Assembly: GCA_013399305.1 (NCBI GenBank)
Contig: VXAI01000015.1
Span: 939,965 to 1,003,964 of the forward strand
DNA: 64,000 nucleotides
Reading direction: 5' to 3'
Origin: Rostratula benghalensis
Taxonomy: Eukaryota > Chordata > Aves > Charadriiformes > Rostratulidae
Every line of letters begins with the position of its first letter. Within the stretch, counting starts at the first letter, position 1. The notes under the pieces are model-generated. The model saw nothing but the letters and a program-made list of their open reading frames with translations. It was not told the origin of the DNA and ran no database searches. Of this stretch, positions 1 to 19,516 are shown one piece after another. The position numbers and the translations under genes are program-made.

Positions 1-2587
1 AATTGCACTCTGCTGACTTGATTTCCTAAAAGAAAAAAGAAAACCAGCTCACTGAGCTAAGAAATCACACTTCCTAGCTAGCTCATAATGATTAATTTGT
101 GGATTAGATCTTGAATATTCTTTATTCTTTGCCTCTACATTATCAGCATCAGTCACATTTCAATACAATAACCTTCGCATGTGTCATGCTTCCCAAGTGT
201 TGTCTAACACAGGCTGTGCATTGGTTGGGATACTATAATGTGATGCAGAATAACTGCATTTCTTTGGGGCCTGTGATGGGACTTTCTTTAGGTAGGAACC
301 TTGTAGAAATGTTTTTAGTGGTTCTTTATACCATTATTCTTGACAAAATCACCATGCCTTCCATTCATTCTCATTGTATTATTTTCTTTGCTGCACTACT
401 CAATACTTTTAAAATCAAATTCCAAATTTCTGGATTTGTAGAGGTCTCTCAAAGACATTTCCATTGTGAGCTAAAACGCCATACTTAAGGTGAGCTGAAC
501 TGTCTTTGACTTTTCAGCTCCAAAGTTAAGTTTTAGGAAGCTAAGAGGAGCATATTTAATTGTTACAGATGATATTGTAATACAAGTATAATATCCAGTA
601 GGAAACAAAAAGAGAAGATGTACTGTTCTCTTATAATACTTAAAGTCCTTTCTTGTTTCTCTCTCCCTTCAGCTGGGCTTGTGTGTGTGGACCTAATTGC
701 AGATAACTTTCAGTTTTCTTTCTTTAAACCTAGATGACAAGATTTTTCCAGTGTCAGCTTTGTAAACCTTAATGTACGGAATGTTCAGGCAATATGGACC
801 TGCTAACTGGGTATACAAGATGACAAAAGAGTTCGGAATGCAATAAGAGTATCTTTTTTTAGCATTTTCCATTTCTTCAGGACTCACCTAGTCCCTTCCC
901 CAGTTAATGTAAATTTGGAGTTTTTCTGTAACAGGGTCCAAGAATGTTCATCCAGTTTTTCTTGCTGACAAACTAGAAAATTCTGAGGACATTGAGCATT
1001 CATAGTAGGGTAGGAATGGTGAAAAACAGATTAGAGGCATAAAATTTTCATACCCACAGCAAGCTCAGATGTGGAGGACCATGAATTTACAAACCTGGAG
1101 TGTAGAACTGTAGGTTAGATGCAGTATGCTGTCATTGAAACTGCCTTTAATGGTTTTTGGTATAAAATATAATTTAGGTTGAGTTTAGAAAATGTCCTTT
1201 AAAAAAGAGTTGAATGAATATACAATGCTCTTGGGGCATTTATGTCACTACTTGAATAATATTTGTGATATTTGTCCACTTATACTCCATTATCTGTAGA
1301 GCAAACAGAAATTACCCTGTTGTCATACCGCACTTCACTGATACTCTGGGTGCTTCAGGCTCTCCTAATTATTGGCTTTCACTTGATTGTCTTTAAGCAT
1401 ATAATTTTTATTGCAGGAAAAGGACTCTTGAGGCCCAAGTAAAAACTCTCTCTGGGGTTGTTTCTTGGCTCTAGCCATTTTTTCCCATCTCTCTTCTGTG
1501 AAATTGTAATTTGCTGGAGCTTTTCAATAAAATCCCTTTTTCTTAGAAGAGCTGGCTGCCAGACTCAAACCAATTGAGAAAAGGGGCAATAAACCAAGTC
1601 CTTTCAATCAGTCCAGTGACCATCTCTTAAGTCTGACTGGGAGATTAATAAATCAGATGCTTGCAACCTTGCCTTGGTACTCAGAATTTGGCAGGTACGT
1701 GCTGTCACAGGAGTGTACAAATTGTATCATCTTTATTTTTGAGCTCTGAGTACTTCCTGGCCTCCTGTTAGCTAATCTGATCCCTGTGTATCAAACTATC
1801 TGATAAAAAGAAGGCTATTTCAGTTTGAAACATAGTCAGAATTGAAACCTCCTTTGGAAAAGAGTTAGAGGCTTGGAAAAGAGGTGGCATTTTATTTCAT
1901 AGTTATTGGTTTCATGTAAATTTAGTGACAGGTTTAATAAAGAATTACTGAGAAGGTCTTGGGGATGGTTTTGTTAAACATGTTCTTTTTCATCAGCCCA
2001 CCATGGGAAAATGACTTAATGTAAAGTGCTATGAAAACTGTGGTTGAAATAACAGAAGTAGGAAATTTTGGTGGAAATGGATTTTTTTTTTCTTTTCATT
2101 ATTATTACCATAATTCATTTTTTTTTCTCATTCACTTCTGCAAAAGCCTAATCTGGACCATTTGGGGGAAAAGGAGGCAAGTTGCATGAATCTCTTACAG
2201 CTTTGCTGCAGAATGATATTTGATACACTGATATTTAATGGAATGTGAAAGCATATGTGTAAATCCTTTGCATTATTTGGAGAATAGAACTTTGTACACT
2301 TTAATTGATTTGAAAATCTTGAGATATGTTCGTTTGGGGTTTTTTGCCATGACAAAGCTGTATTTACCAGGTTGTCAGATAAAATTGTTTCTACCTATTT
2401 AAGCAGAAAATAATTATAGTGCTTGGCTGTATCTGTGGGGACAATTTGACTGTAGGAGCAAGATCAGTCCTAGCATCTAACTTTGGCTTCTTTGGTAGAA
2501 AATGTACAGTCTGAGACAGTCATAATCTAAATTTAGCTTTGAATTGGAGCAGCAGTGAATACCTGCCGTCTCTTTTGTATATTCCAG
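1..2587 (+). other. UPB1: UPB1 intron (interior)
   Basis: AT-rich noncoding sequence upstream of the first UPB1 exon in the window. No exon, RNA gene or recognisable repeat was found. Short T-rich tracts lie near 2080-2128. The 125-residue open frame at 111-488 has no family resemblance. Confidence 0.7.
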
Positions 2588-2669
2588 CGAGTCACTGTGG
2601 CCAATTGAAGCAAGAAATGCTGCCATAGCTAATCACTGCTTTACATGTCCCATCAACAGGGTTGGAACG
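2588..2669 (+). CDS. UPB1: UPB1 coding exon (fourth from last)
   Basis: The acceptor is tattccag and the donor gtatgt. The exon begins with the third base of a codon and then reads [19 protein letters not shown] through CPINRVGT, ending in phase 0. Confidence 0.95.
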
Positions 2670-5600
2670 GTATGTATCTTCACTTTGTTACTTGATTTCA
2701 TAATTGTAGCATATGATAATTTAAGGTAATGAACTGCACTAGAGAGCATAGATTCTTCCACTGTATAACTATATATGAGTATAAACACTATGCATTAGTG
2801 TTGGGAATAAGATTTGAAGATGGACAGTGATGAAGAGATTGAGAGCTGCTGTGTTGCTGGCAGCCTACTGTTTGTTTGCAGCTGTTTCCTGTTCTTGAAT
2901 TGCTCTCTTTGTAATAGGCACCCTCCCTTTGGCTAATTCTCCTAGTGCCTATGGTGAAATCAGTATTCTTTTAGCCAAAATGACTGAAAATAGAATATAT
3001 CCTCAAGTCAGTGGTACACAATTGATTGCTGTTTCACAGATACTACCTCTTTCTGGACACTGAAATTCTATAATGAAAATTAATATTGCACAAAATAGTT
3101 CATTCTTGCTTTCAGATTAGTCCAAATACTCTACATGTGTGTTCTTTTATAAGGTTCTCTGCAAAAATCCAGACTTGTTCTTGCTGTTGCACAAATGCAT
3201 TTTCCTTCTTTTGTGATCCATTGAGATGTATTTGGATAAATGTCTCCTCTTTTGCCTCATCTTTAGACTTGTGAAACTGCTATCAGACGTGGTCCCTGAA
3301 ACATATGAACAACAGGCAGTGATACAAAAAGACCTTGTTTTCTAGCCTATCCACCATAGCAACCAGGCCCCTCTGATGACTCCCTTTAGACGGAGATGAT
3401 AGTGTGCCAGAAAATTTCTTAATAGATTTATATAAACTTCCATACTAAATATGGTACATTAGTAAGGATTTCTTGAATGAAACGGAATTATACTGCCACC
3501 TATGGATTCCTCTTATTTCACAGGAATACTACAAAAATGCCTTTACTTCGGGAGATGGTGGAAAAGGTACGTTCAGAAATCACGTTCGGTGGTTGCAAAT
3601 AATTGTTAACTAGAAAATCTGAAGAAACATTAGCTCTCCTGCAAGTGTCTATCCTGTGACAGCTGTGGTACTTAGGGACTGCCTTACTTAAGTGCTGTTT
3701 TGTGAGCTGCAGAGAAGCAGCACTTCCTGCTAAAGGCAGGGGTCCTGCAGTATGTGGTCAACAGAAGTTCATACCTAAGGTTTCAGAGGACTAAGAGTTC
3801 TTGAGTCAATGCAGTGTTGTAGGACTGGAAGACAGAAATCCCACAAATTAACCTGTGTTGTCAGTACATGCATGACACTTAATTTGTAGTTTTAAGATCA
3901 TTAACAGTAATAGCCTTAGCCTGAACCCCTGGCCAAGTCATTTTGATATTTCACAGATTTGCTGGAATTTAAAGAAGAGAATGCTCAAAGAGGATTCTCA
4001 AAGAGCATGAGGTTTGCTTGTATGTACTTCACTTGTATATTGAAACTCTATAATTTGTCCTGTGATAGTCATGACATTTTCTGGCTTAGTCTGGAGTGGG
4101 CCTGAGCCTTTTTTTTTTTTTTTTTTGCTAGCTTTGTAGTTAAATGTTTGTAGCAGCTCCATCAAAAACATCCATAGTATCCATTGCTTGCTAGTACAAT
4201 AGATGTGGCTGATTTTTGGCACAACACAGAGTAGTGCAATAAGAAATAAGACTTTTTTTTTTTTTCTTTCTGTGTCTCAAATCCCAGAGTTTTCATTTCT
4301 GATTTTGTATTGAAAATTGAATGGGTGCGTCTCTGTCAGCTGTTTTGGAAATGTATGATTTGACAATAAGAATTAATTTAAATGCTAAATAAAAAATGAG
4401 AGCAAAGTCTTTAGTTCAGAGATATAATGAGAAGGTGTGATAATGTACTGTTTAAAGAGCAACAGAGTGAGGTTTTCCCTGTTACTACAATATATGTGAA
4501 AGCTGTAGTATGCATGAAAGTAACTACATGTCAAAACTGCAGTTACCTTAGGATTGTGCTGGGCTCTTCAGGATGATATCTTTCTTAAAGCACAGTGAGT
4601 GAGCAACTACAAGAAATCAAGACAGGTTTCACTGGAGTGTCCATGTGCGTGTTAAGTAGTATATTTATTTGCAGATGGCATTACATGCTTTTTAAAAATT
4701 TCTTTAAGCACATCATGACTTGGGCCATTTTTATGGCTCAAGTTACGTAGCTGCACCGGATGGCAGTAGGACCCCAGGACTCTCTCGTACTCGTGATGGA
4801 CTTTTGGTGGTAGAAATGGATCTTAATCTTTGCAGGCAAGTCAGTGACAAATGGAATTTTAAGGTAAGCCTGCTTATAAAGAAACAAACTTAGGTTGATA
4901 CTAGAACAAGCAAGCTTTCATAATGATTGTGTAATCTGAAAATAGCTAAGACAGCCTTTTTGGTTTTTTAACAGTCCAAAGCTTAAATTGTTGAACTAAT
5001 TTAAAAGGATGTTCTGGAGGCAAAAAGCATGAATGGATTCAGAAAAAGAATAGCCAAATTCAGAGAAAATAGGCCAATAGCTTTTAAATTAAAAACTTAG
5101 CCTTTAGTCCTTAAGTGCAGATTGCCAGGAGCTCCAAGAACTGCTAGGGGAAGCGTGTGTGGTTTCCCCATGCGAGGCACGTGGGCGTTTGCCACTGAGC
5201 TGAGATGGGCCTTTGATCTGACCTAATATCAGAGTTCTTTATATTCTTGTAGGCCTTACTTGTCAGTTTTGGTGAAATTTAGTGAAAACCCAAACCCACA
5301 AGAATCTTTAATCTTCTGAGAACTTTTTGTGTGCAAACTTCTTTCAGTGTTACCTCCCTGAATTTGTGGGCATGTTGAAGCCACAAAGAGAACTGTGTAC
5401 ATTCATCTCTGAAGCATCCTAACCCACTTTTGAATTTATCTAAATCAGATTAAGAGGACTGCAAGCTTCTCCACGTGGCTTTAGCAAACTTATTTATTAC
5501 TATTTTTTTTTTGCATTCTGAGATAAAGCTAATTTGGATCATCTGTTCTGTGGGTGTTATTTTGATTTAATTTGTTCAGCAGCAGTGCTGGTCTAAGAAA

Positions 5601-7783
5601 CTGCTGCCTCAGCACTGCAGTTGGCTAACCCTTCAGTTGTGGCAGGACAAGCTGTGTGGGGTGCTGTGTTGTATACAGGCTTAATGGAGTGGCCAGATTT
5701 TATTCTTTTTCTAACTTTTTGAAAACAAATCACGCTCTAGTTTCTTCTTTTAATATGATTAAGTTTACAGCAGGCCCCACAGATACTCTGTTAAAACAAC
5801 AAAGATGGCAATTTAAAATAGGCTTTGTTGATGAAGAAAATATCTTGCTTGCTTCTATGGAAATAAGTCTTTTGTTCTAGCCTTCAGTAATGCTAGAGAC
5901 TAGAATTTTTTCATATCCACTCTTAAGATCAGCATGATTTGAATCCTAACAAAGTAGACCAGAACTCCTGGCTAGCAACCATCATAATATAGGTAGGTTC
6001 TTCAGTGATAAACTAGTATTTAAAATAAGGAAACATTTCCAAGGAGTGTCAGTTTCTGCACATAATGTTGCTGGGAGCTGACATTTATTTTATAGATTTG
6101 GATTATTATTATCAGTGCATTACAGTACAGTGATACATATACTGTGTTTTGTTTCAATTTGATGTAGAACCACAAGTTTTCTGTGGATTTGAAATGCTGA
6201 GTAAACTTGTTAGTTAAAACATGGTTATTTCTTAGCTACAGCTGAATTTTGGTAATCCTGCCAATACATACCTAAGGACTAAAACCACAAAGTAATTTCA
6301 GGTTGTCTTCTGGACAGAATTGCACTTGTTATTTTACAGATGCATGTGATAAGTGATCTATGTTGTTGATGTGGTAGAATTAAATTGTGCTGAGAAATAC
6401 TCTTTTTTTTTTTTTTTTTTTTTTTAAAGTCAGGCAGGCATTAGTTTTGTGTTGCCACCGAAATCTCAGGCCCTTATTGCAGAAGTTCATGTGTCCAGAA
6501 GGACATGGATCATTGCTTATAACAGCTTAGTAGGGGTATCTGAACAAAAGCAATTTTATTGATTAGGGAAAACAAACAGCAAAAGCAAAACGCTGTCCTT
6601 TAGCTGTTTTGTATAAATGCTTATTTTTTTTGTTGTCTTCAAGTCTTGTGCTGTCAGCACCTTAGTTTTATTTTGGTGGTGTGGATTCCTATTGTTGGTC
6701 TTTTGGCAAATAAGGTGCAGCTGCAGCTTTTGTTTATAAGACAGGAGATATCTGTTTCCTTTTCCTCTCATTTGTGACCAAGACAGAGGTAAGTTTTGAT
6801 ACAAGGGGAATGAGGAAGTATGAAGTCATCATTTCTCCACTGCAGAAAACCCTTGATAGCAAGTAGGAATCGATTTAATCTGCTCTGGTATCTGCAATTT
6901 GCATTCAATGGTGCTTGAAAGTGACATTAAGCAGAAAGTCTTTGCTAAACTTACAGCAGCAAAATAGTTAAACAAATGGTCCTTATTACACTCTGGCAAG
7001 AAGGAAGCAGTTTGCTCCTCTCAGAGCCAATGCTGTAGGCTGTGAGCTTCAGAAGAAGATCGTACATTATGGAAAGCGTCCTATTTCCGCCTCCCTGCGA
7101 CTGTGTCACCCAAAGCAATGGTAGTATTTCATAGCATTAATAGATAAAGTAAGAGCAGTGCAAATGCCACCAGTGGCACATGCAAACTTACTGCTGGCAG
7201 CAGGGTTCGTCAGTTGTCAAGGACGCAATATGAAGAAATAATTACAGATACACTCTTTGCCTTCATTTACATAACTTACTTAAATGAGGTTTTGTTGATG
7301 CATAAGAGAATCCACCTTTCACATTCAGCTTTCAGCTCTCCAAGATAAACATAAAAACATCCCAGGGTTAGCCTTAAGTAATCAGTCACCAGGCATGAAT
7401 GTCAATGAAGGAGAGCTGCAAAGCAGAAAAGTGTTAATTTTAAAGTTTTTAGAGGGGAAATGTACTTCTGCTGTATTTGGGTAGTACACTCTTGGTGAAC
7501 ACAGTATGAGTTCTTTCATAAAAGTATATCCATTTCTGCTAAAGCACTGGGGGTCCTGCATTTTGACTTAAGTATAATGTTATTTTGGGGGGCAATTAAA
7601 TAATATATCATCATAAAATAATGGTGGATATAAATATTTCCTACTGAAATACTTTCATAGCTGAGAAAAAGAACTGAAGCTTTGATTTTTCTTTTCCAGA
7701 TGACTGGTAGATATGAAATGTATGCAGAGAGACTTACTGAAGCAGTCCAGCCTTATTTTACACCCAATATAATCAAAGAGTGA
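2588..7783 (+). CDS. UPB1: Beta-ureidopropionase, 3' half (last four coding exons; gene starts left of the window)
   Basis: UPB1 hydrolyses N-carbamoyl-beta-alanine and N-carbamoyl-beta-aminoisobutyrate to beta-amino acids, CO2 and ammonia, the last step of cytosolic pyrimidine breakdown. Coding exons are 2588-2669, 3524-3566, 4709-4863 and 7700-7783 (stop TGA), all with AG/GT borders and matching phases. Together they encode about 120 C-terminal residues of a family protein of about 384. Diagnostic stretches are [62 protein letters not shown] and [12 protein letters not shown], ending TPNIIKE. These form the end of the nitrilase/CN-hydrolase fold and the C-terminal tail used in oligomer contacts. 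The catalytic Glu-Lys-Cys residues are in upstream exons not present here; I searched 1-2587 by eye and found no further exon. The gene is tail to tail with GUCD1. Identity is near certain from sequence plus synteny. Confidence 0.96.
3524..3566 (+). CDS. UPB1: UPB1 coding exon (third from last)
   Basis: The acceptor is ttatttcacag and the donor gtacgt. This 43-nt exon reads [14 protein letters not shown] plus one base, which is completed to Ala by the next exon. Confidence 0.93.
4709..4863 (+). CDS. UPB1: UPB1 coding exon (second from last)
   Basis: The acceptor is tttctttaag and the donor gtaagc. It completes Ala and reads [20 protein letters not shown] onward to VSDKWNFK, ending in phase 0. 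This is the most conserved block of UPB1 seen here. Confidence 0.95.
4864..7699 (+). other. UPB1: UPB1 last intron
   Basis: A 2.8-kb intron between the last two coding exons. It holds a T23 tract at 6403-6425. Nothing else is recognised. Confidence 0.75.
6403..6425. repeat. Homopolymer T23
   Basis: An unbroken T run in the last UPB1 intron. Confidence 0.95.
7700..7783 (+). CDS. UPB1: UPB1 terminal coding exon
   Basis: The acceptor is cttttccag. The exon encodes 27 residues from [12 protein letters not shown] to NIIKE, followed by TGA. The length and the ending match the family C-terminus. Confidence 0.95.
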   Translation: MTGRYEMYAERLTEAVQPYFTPNIIKE

Positions 7784-7876
7784 GAGAGAGCATCTCATTA
7801 CAAACAAATGTTACGTAAAAATTAAAAGGTACTGTTGGATGATAGCTTTAATTGGATCCCAAGTTTTTATGTTAAT

Positions 7877-7904
7877 GTTGTCATTTTAGTGTTGTCATTT
7901 TAGT
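7877..7904. repeat. Exact tandem duplication of a 14-mer
   Basis: gttgtcattttagt occurs twice in a row in the UPB1 3' UTR. Confidence 0.95.
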
Positions 7905-8488
7905 TTCCTGTAACCACCTTTTAAGATACAGGATTCAAAGCTGTGTTAAGGAAAACAATTGAAAAGTGGCTTCTTGGTTGGTTGGTTTGGTAGGTTTTTT
8001 TGTTATTTACACTGAGTCCAAAATTCTGTTCCTTACTAGAACTATATCCGGTAGGAATACTGGTTCTATACTGATAGAAAACAAAGATGAAATTTCTTCA
8101 ATACTGTGTGCTGTGGTGCAGTTTGGTGGAGATGATTAGTTCAGAGGACATAAAATTTTATACATAAGCTTTGTCTTGTGTGTCTGTTCTTCTGCTTTCC
8201 AGTTTTTTACCCTCTACTCAAGTGCATAAGTTAGGGGGAAAAGAGATATAAATTGGTTTAGTCTGTTGTTTTGGTTTTTTCTTTAATCAACTATTCCGTG
8301 CAGTTCTGTTAGAGCTAAGTAATGTCACAGATGTGTCATAGTTGCCTGAAGATCTGTGGGTAGTGTAAAGCAAGGCCACTGGTTCTTTTCCTTGCCCGTG
8401 GCCCTGTGGATTACAACCATGGTTGGACCAATGTCGTTGATGGGCTCCGTGAGGCACAAAAGTAGCGCTGCAGACAGGTGCTTCAGAA

Positions 8489-8564
8489 GTTTCAACATAG
8501 GCAGGACTGGAGATAGTGTTGTAGGAAATTGTGATGAATGAACCAGATTCTTACACTTTACAGT
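8489..8564. repeat. Copy 1 of a ~77-bp direct duplication
   Basis: Starts gtttcaacataggcaggact and ends cactttacagt. It is nearly identical to 10412-10490, with a few single-base differences and small indels. It lies in the inferred UPB1 3' UTR. Confidence 0.9.
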
Positions 8565-8856
8565 ATCTTCAGAAGCTCAGTGCTGTGTTGTGAGGCAAAA
8601 ATAGAAGCACTGTTTGAAGCATGGGCATGGCTGGTACAGTTGCATTACTTTTCATTGTGAACAGGAAGACACAGAGACGCCATTTGGGGTCAGGATGGGT
8701 AATGAGAACTACTTCCCTGGAGCTGCACTCCAGCAGGATGCTTGGTGGTTGTGGAGTACAACAGAACAGCTGTTGCACATACATAATAAAAATATATTTG
8801 CTATTCTCAGCTACTGGTGTATATTGAGATTTTGGTTTGTATGATTCAAGTGAGGC

Positions 8857-8880
8857 GGTATGTGTTCAGGTATGTGTTCA
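8857..8880. repeat. Exact tandem duplication of a 12-mer
   Basis: ggtatgtgttca occurs twice in a row, in the UPB1 3' UTR. Confidence 0.95.
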
Positions 8881-9100
8881 CAGAATGAATACAATTTCCA
8901 GACTAGCAACTATGAATTTATAGCTGAAATAAATATTAGAACTCTTTTTTTTTTTTTTCCAAATAATATTTTGTTCCAAATTATAATTTCAGCTGTGCCA
9001 TTTTGAGTTACGTATGCAATACATCCTCTAATTATTTTTCCTCTAAAGATTAATAAATGCACTTGCTACATAGCTACAGGGTTGTCTGTGACTTTAAACC

Positions 9101-11750
9101 TTTATTGAGAATGTCTTAATTACAAATAAAAATATATTTATGTATAAAATCCCTGCATGTAAAATACCCCTTCCTTTGCTATTGACATTATGAAGGAAAC
9201 AAAGTGACAAAATATTTTCAGAATGAGTATTTTGCTAGACAATCTTGCAATGGGAAACAGTTTCAGAAAATGCAGATGTTCAGAATGCTTGCGCAGTGAG
9301 GTTCGTTTTAATCTGAGTTTGTCATACAAATACTCAGTCTTCACTTGGCTTTTGGTTCTTCCTCCTGTTTTTATCTCTCATAGCTGCCTTCTATTTGGCA
9401 ACTTTAAAAGATCCTGATGCCACGGTGGAGCTCTTCTTTTGTCTGTATTAGCTTAAACAGCTTTCTTCCTTTATCTTGCAGTTTTGTTGAAGTACTTAAA
9501 CCCTGGGTACCAAGCATTTAACAGTCAGTATATTTACACATATCTGTGCACTTCAGAACACTTAAGCATGCCCTTAAGTTCATGTTTTATGTATAAGCTC
9601 AAGATTGGCATTTGGAGAACTGAACTGGTGAGAGGCTAAACATCAGTACAAGCCTATTGTAAGAATTGCTTTTATTCAGCTAACCAAGCCTGCTCTGAAG
9701 TTAATCCTGTGGCATTTTAATGGTATTGAATGAACTACCTACCTGAAAACATATGGGTAAAGGAAGTACTCTATCAACCTGTCATTTACATACCTATTGA
9801 TTAGTAACATAGCTAATACAATCTCTCTAAATCAAACATCATTCATTGGGATGTGAAATTCCCAGATCAGTAGCCTCTGGTGACTGACTCTAGAGGAGTG
9901 GGAAGGCATTTTCTGTAATAAGTTTTGCACCTTTTTTCTGGGATACTGCTGGTGGCAGTAATGTACTGTTTCTACTGCCAAAAAATGACTTCCTAACTTA
10001 TACTTGTTTTGCAAGTGTTAAGTGCCAGAATGTATTCCAACCTCACCAATGATAAGCAAAATTTGATAAACTGAATATTTCTTGTCACATATTTCTCTTT
10101 GGAACTTTATAAAGGCTTCCGCGTTGTAAATGTCTGTTAATATTTCTAGCCTTTGCACAAAGGAGCACTCTTTATTCTACTAAGTGTACTTATTGAACAC
10201 TTTCCAGATAATTTTCAGTAAGTCAACAACTGATTTCTCTTAGAAAAATTTGTTACCATGCTGAAAGTAGATTCCTGTTTATTATTTCCACCATTAGGTA
10301 ACAATGTTCCTTTAATGTTACTCCATGCAGTTCCAGAACTTGAGCAGCTATTTCCTTAAAACCGCAGAGTAAGACTTTGCTAGCTTCCCATCAGTATTGA
10401 TTTTCCTACCCGTTTCAACATAGGCAGGACTGGAGATAAAGTGTTGTAGGAAATTGTGATGAATGAATCAGATTCTATACACTTTACAGTGCTCCTCAGC
10501 AAAGTATTTAAACCCATGAAAGGCTTGTGCAAGGGCTGCTAACAATTTCACTTGACAATCATGTCTGAATACGGTAACTCCAACTTAATCCAAATATAGC
10601 TGTATTGTGAGAGCTACAAAATCTGAGTTTCTGCCTTCTTAGTTGTAGCAGAGACATTTGTATTCCCTCTTTTCTTAATTGACTTCAGCTCTTCTTTAGA
10701 TGGTCACTGATCTAATACCAATAGCAAAATTTGGCTCAAACTCTGATTCAGCATTTTAGTTACAATCTAGTATATGCTGTCAGATATTTACAATTTACAC
10801 AAAATGTATACTATTAGTGTACATGATAATTTTCTGTATTTGCTTCCTAAGTTTAGATTTTATATTTAGAGTGCATTCTGTGGAAACTGGCGCATGTGGG
10901 TGGCAAAACAATCAGAGGTTTTTGCAAAGAGCAATAAAGACTTCTAGGTACAAACAAAATATTTTCACTTAAACTTTTGGGGCAATACAGAGCTTTGAGC
11001 AGTCATCCTAGAGGATTTAGCCAAAAGAGATGGAGTTTGTGGTACAAGGGAACAACACCAAGAACTACAATTGAAAATTTAATATAGTGCCATAAATGCT
11101 AAATGTGTGTAAGGTGAATTTGGTATGTGGGAAGTTTCCTTAAGTAAATGTGGTTCATTACTACAGTGCAGGCAACACTGATGAGCCAGCGAGTCTTTTT
11201 TTTTATTTAGAAGTGGTTTAAGTTACTATTTTTTTTCTTTCCATAATACCCAGCTGAACCTCAAATCCCTAGATTTAGGATGAAGAAGCCCTTGATGCTT
11301 TGACAGAGAGAAACAGGTATTTTATATATACTTTGTCCTGGTTTTGTTTACCTAAACCTATGCATGTATTACTAAGTGTTAAAGTTCATAAATTTGGTGC
11401 TTTTTTTCCCTCATGTGTTTAATCTGAAAATAAGCTCAAAGTGAACAGCCTCTGGGCCTGTATTCTAAAATTGTTGTCAGATGTGCAATGTTGAAAATGA
11501 GGGGGGGGAAACGGAAAACAAACAAAAAAACTGAGACATACGTTGCAAAATCAGATACCTCATCAGGAAAAACAAAAAAAAAAGTTGAAGACAGCATTGC
11601 AATATAGTCCTATCAATGTCTATAAAGCCTCCCTTGTTTAAGATCCCCCTGCAGTTCAGGAGGAAGGTCTCTGCAGGGGGAGTCCTGAGACAAGCAGCCA
11701 GCTGCCACACAGGCTGCACAGGAAAGGACCACAGGTATCAGGTGTGGATG
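9101..11750 (-). other. GUCD1: GUCD1 3' UTR (extent inferred)
   Basis: A noncoding stretch follows the GUCD1 stop. Minus-strand AATAAA hexamers are at 11202-11207 (proximal), 10278-10283, 9671-9676 and 9101-9106 (distal, facing the last UPB1 signal). The true end is not decidable here. A copy of the repeated ~77-bp segment is at 10412-10490. Confidence 0.45.
10412..10490. repeat. Copy 2 of a ~77-bp direct duplication
   Basis: Partner of 8489-8564 in the same orientation, about 1.9 kb away and inside the inferred GUCD1 3' UTR. Flanking sequence does not match, so the edges are sharp. Confidence 0.9.
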
Positions 11751-18492
<6,742 letters not shown>

Positions 18493-18959
18493 GGCGGCGG
18501 CGGAGCCTGCCGCCCGCTCACTGCCGGCCCCGCCAAGCCGGCCCGGGCGGCGGCGCAGCCCAGGGGCCCGGCATGCCTCGTCGCGGCGCTGGCTCCTCCC
18601 GGCCCCGGGGGCGGAGGCGAAGGCGGGGGCTGCGGGGGGCCGGGCCCCGGGCCGTCTGACCCGTACCGTGGATGCGGTGTGGGCGGTGGCGACGGGGTGT
18701 GTCGGTGGGCAGGGGCATGGCACGGCGGGCGGGGGACGCGGTACCAAGGGCGCTTGGGGAAGCCAGCCCTGCCCCGAGAGGGAGGCACCGTCGGCGGGAG
18801 GGGGCTGCCCCCGGCCGGCTGGACAAGACTGCGGCGGAACCATGGTGCCGGGGCTGGGCGGCTCCCGGGCGCGATGGCGGCGGAGGGCCGGGAGGGGAAG
18901 GGAAGAGGCTGCTTCCGCCGCCGTCTTCCGGTTCCGGCGCGCGGTGCAGGGCGGGAAGG

Positions 18960-19000
18960 CGGAGGAGGCCATTAGGGGCTGAGCGCGCGTCTGGGCTGAG
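18960..19000 (+). other. SNRPD3: SNRPD3 5' noncoding exon 1 (inferred)
   Basis: The ATG exon begins at an AG acceptor at 19681, so an upstream noncoding exon is required. A donor-like ctgag|gtgggt at 19001, just after the tandem ETS motif, is the best candidate. The transcription start is not determined, so the left edge is approximate. Confidence 0.45.
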
Positions 19001-19516
19001 GTGGGTGCTGAGGGACGGGGTGGTTGTTCTTTCTGGTGTCTTTCTTGTTCTCGGGCCTGGCTCGCTCTCTGGGCGAGTATCTGCGTTGGCTCCCCTGCTG
19101 TCTCGTTGGGCTGCCTGGGGCTGAGGAGGTGAAATAGCGGTGGGGCGGCTGCCAGGCCTTGGGGGCTTTGCTGGGCCTCTCGGGGTGGTCTGGACAGGGC
19201 CGTAGCCTTTCTCTGACCTTAGGGGCCTTCAAGTGAAGGAGAGCGATGGGGGCAGCGGTGTGTATGCTGGGCTTCCTCTTAGTAGAGCCTGTGGCTTAGG
19301 TGGTGTGGCCGGCGAGGGTGGCTGTGCTAGCTACAGGTTCAGCTTCGCCTGTAGGCGGCCAGGCTGGCTGTACCGTTATGGGATGCACCTGGGACTGTTT
19401 CTGTTGGATGTGGATGTGCCTGTTACCTGCTATTTACAAGTGATTTTCCTAGGGCAGAAGATGCCTAGAAAAGTCTTACTTTTGATGTTCTTTTAAGTCT
19501 TTTTTTTTCCCCATAG

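Larger units (their letters stand above)
7784..9075 (+). other. UPB1: UPB1 3' UTR (end inferred)
   Basis: The sequence after the stop is AT-rich and noncoding. AATAAA hexamers lie at 8785-8790, 8928-8933 and 9052-9057; the last is placed just before the GUCD1 distal signal. Which one is used cannot be told from sequence. The stretch holds an exact tandem pair of a 14-mer (7877-7904), an exact pair of a 12-mer (8857-8880), and one copy of a segment repeated at 10412-10490. Confidence 0.5.
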
